From positions 1 to 64,000 of the forward strand of contig JAEPRB010000201.1 of NCBI GenBank assembly GCA_016758965.1: a stretch of DNA of 64,000 bases. Direction: 5' to 3'. Within the stretch, counting starts at the first letter, position 1, and the number at the start of each line of letters is the position of its first letter. This document shows, piece by piece, positions 61,850 to 64,000 of this stretch. Position numbers and translations under genes: made by a program. The notes under the pieces are model-generated. The model was not told where the DNA came from. It saw only the letters and a program-made list of their open reading frames with translations, and did not search any database. This DNA comes from Circinella minor (Eukaryota; Mucoromycota; Mucoromycetes; Mucorales; Lichtheimiaceae).

Positions 61850-63623
61850 TTATTCCGGAAGTTGAAGAAATTCACCAATTGTAATATCTTTATCGTGTTC
61901 ATCTGGCATAAGTGCATTCATATATCGTGATAAACAACTCATGGGATCACCATAGTCTATTAAAAATAAAATATATGTATGTATGTTACAAAAACTATCT
62001 TTTCAAATTTAAATAATAAGCCCTCGCACCCTTCTCCCCCCTTTTTTTTTTTTTTTACAAAAATAAAATAAAATATATTACCTAATGTTTTTCCTGGATC
62101 ACAATAACATTGATCATGAAGTGTTTCTGATTCTGGACAGTGTTGATAAAAAGAATGTTTATAACCAATATCATGAAAATAATGAAATTCATCTTTATGT
62201 AAATACATGGCAGCAAAAAGGGAATGAATAGGTGCATCACCCCATCGTTCATAAAAAAATCCACCTGTCATGTCAAGATAAGTGAAAAAAGATTGATAAG
62301 CGTCTGATCGCCATAAATCAGATCGAGCAATTTCAAAATTGGTCCAAAAATGACATTGAGTATAGTCTTTGGCAACATAATCTGTAATAAATCGATAGAT
62401 TGTATCTTTTAAAGGTCGATCAAAATAATTTTGCTTGGATTTCATAGTAGCTGTTACAAAATTTCGAACTGTATGCCATAATGAAGGTACTGTGCCAGAA
62501 TTTTCGACAAAGGATATTGTGAATGCTATAATAATCCATATTATATCAATGAAGAAATAAGTAGATGATTTAGTATGTTATTTCTGTAATTTTTTTTTTG
62601 ATTGTTACCCAATAAATAATAATAACAATAATAATAGGTATCATTCTTTTTTCTACAAACTTTTCATCCATCTTACTCAACCGGATCCCAAAAAACAACA
62701 AAGGGGGAAATACTCAATTACCATATTTCTTATTATTTTCTTTCATATATAAAAATGGATCATAATCCAAATCACAATAATAGCGAACACTAGGTTCGAC
62801 ACGCCAATAATATTCCCAATTAAGTTCCAAAAATAGAGGGTGTCGCCAAAAGAATCCACTATAGTATTATTATTTCAAAATAAAATCAATACGTATATCG
62901 ATCAAGCATATCCAAAATAAATTCTTGTTGACGTTTTCTCATAACATATTCATTACCTTTGGAAACGACACATATGTCGATAACTTTCACTTGAACCATA
63001 AGGAAGTCCTTTCATAATTTCTCTTGCTTCAGCAGCTTGGGTTTGATTGATCCAAGTTGGATAAGACCACATAGATTCATCTACAAATCCATAATATGTT
63101 TTTCCACTTGTAGCTATGGTGGTTCTTTCTTTAAATTCTTCTGTAAATGGTTCTTCATTTAAAAATAACCAAGGATAATTAAAATTCTTATTGAATCGAT
63201 GCTCTAAGTTTTTAAATCAATAATTTTTTTGATTTTTAATATTTATTTATTTTTGCCATTCCGAATTCATCCAACAGATAAAAAAAAATATAGGTTAAAT
63301 TAAATATATTTACCAACATCATTCATGGATTGAATCATTTCATTTAACTCTGAATTTCGAACAAGTACAACAAATCCTGCTTTTACGCGTGTTGTATGGT
63401 TACCAGGGGATGGTAGATGAACAGTCATTTGTTCTGGATTCAGTCGTGGTCCTGTTGTCCAATATCGATTATCATTCATCATTTCATTCATTTTCCCAGT
63501 TTTTTGTTGTATTAAATGCCATGGTAATGTAATTTTTGGACGATGAACAGCATACCAAATCAATCCAAGTATATTAATAAGAAATAAAATACGTAAATAA
63601 AAACAAGATCCTCGACGTGTCAT
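61850..63623 (-). CDS. GT15 alpha-1,2-mannosyltransferase (Kre2/Mnt1/Ktr family)
   Basis: A Golgi type II membrane enzyme that adds alpha-1,2-mannose from GDP-mannose to O- and N-glycans. The start (63621-63623) opens [20 protein letters not shown]: a short basic cytosolic tail, then a membrane anchor (residues about 8-25). The luminal domain follows the family order: [91 protein letters not shown] (the conserved active-site segment around YWRVEP), [67 protein letters not shown] and CYCDP, to TAA at 61850-61852. About six exons and all key blocks present, so it is probably functional. I cannot say which Ktr paralogue it is. Confidence 0.95.
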
Positions 63624-64000
63624 TAATTTTTTTTTGTATCTTTTAAAAAGAACGGTGAAAAATTGAGAAAGCAAAAAGGAAAAGAAAGAATGAATGAACT
63701 TTTCATTTCTGTATGTATGATGACTCTTCAGTTTGTATAGTTGTATATGAAAAAAAAAAGAATCGATTATCAAATTCAGGGGGTGGTGGTGATAGATATA
63801 TATAAAAATATAATTTCAAGGGGAAGAGGAGGGAAAATAAAGTAACTTAATTAAAGCGTTCGTTCATTTCATTCTTGACCAGAACAAAAAAAAATTGATA
63901 ATGGAAAAAGAGAAACTGAGAGAAAAACTTTAGGTCCATTACGTTTTGGAAACACAAGACAGAGGTATTTACTAAAAAATCTATCTTTATAACCTAAACC
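63624..64000. other. Upstream region of the GT15 gene to window end
   Basis: A purine-rich leader and a (TA)n tract at 63797-63813. The promoter presumably lies here. No other gene is visible before the edge. Confidence 0.4.

Overview
The window looks like nuclear DNA of a filamentous fungus, most likely Mucoromycota (Mucorales-like). It is very AT-rich. Its genes are full of small GT-AG introns, some with perfect TACTAAC branch points, and its housekeeping genes have clear fungal relatives. I recognise several repeated protein fragments as types common in Mucoromycota genomes. That recognition is from memory, and the species cannot be named.

Layout: (1) 0.6-11.3 kb, minus strand: a very large, intron-rich RAV1/DMXL (rabconnectin-3 alpha) gene for a V-ATPase assembly factor. 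(2) 12.0-14.3 kb: a decayed DNA transposon with subterminal repeats. (3) 14.29-23.98 kb: a 9.7-kb composite element flanked by TA, with long inverted arms built on arrays of 53-bp iterons. It carries an intact five-exon gene that reads like an IS607-type serine recombinase (MerR-like HTH, then a YARKS catalytic motif). A CACTA-type transposon (Tnp2-like transposase plus a coiled-coil/AT-hook protein) is nested beside that gene's stop codon. (4) 24.7-38.1 kb, a conventional gene block: OXR1 (TLD), a candidate 43-aa membrane microprotein, valyl-tRNA synthetase, a divergent WDR6/Rtt10 tRNA-methylation partner, and mitochondrial ribosomal protein bL36m. (5) 38-58 kb, a gene-poor accessory region: MITEs (Harbinger-like, pogo/mariner-like, nested), decayed pogo and Tc1/mariner transposases, an inverted pair of pseudogenes of an uncharacterised family, and two small genes with TATA boxes. 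One of these encodes a signal peptide followed by a tandem array of about 138-bp exon-intron units. (6) 58.3-63.6 kb, minus strand: VID27 and a GT15 (Kre2/Mnt1) alpha-mannosyltransferase.

The conventional genes serve V-ATPase assembly, oxidative stress, translation (tRNA charging, tRNA modification, mitoribosome), catabolite-induced degradation and Golgi mannosylation. They do not form one pathway. VARS and WDR6 share a 348-bp divergent promoter.

The two most novel items are the composite element with its recombinase-like gene and iteron arms, and the secreted-peptide gene whose intron has become an array of potential alternative terminal exons. All multi-exon structures were assembled by eye from splice signals and reading frames. 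Outer limits of the large genes are better supported than every internal junction.
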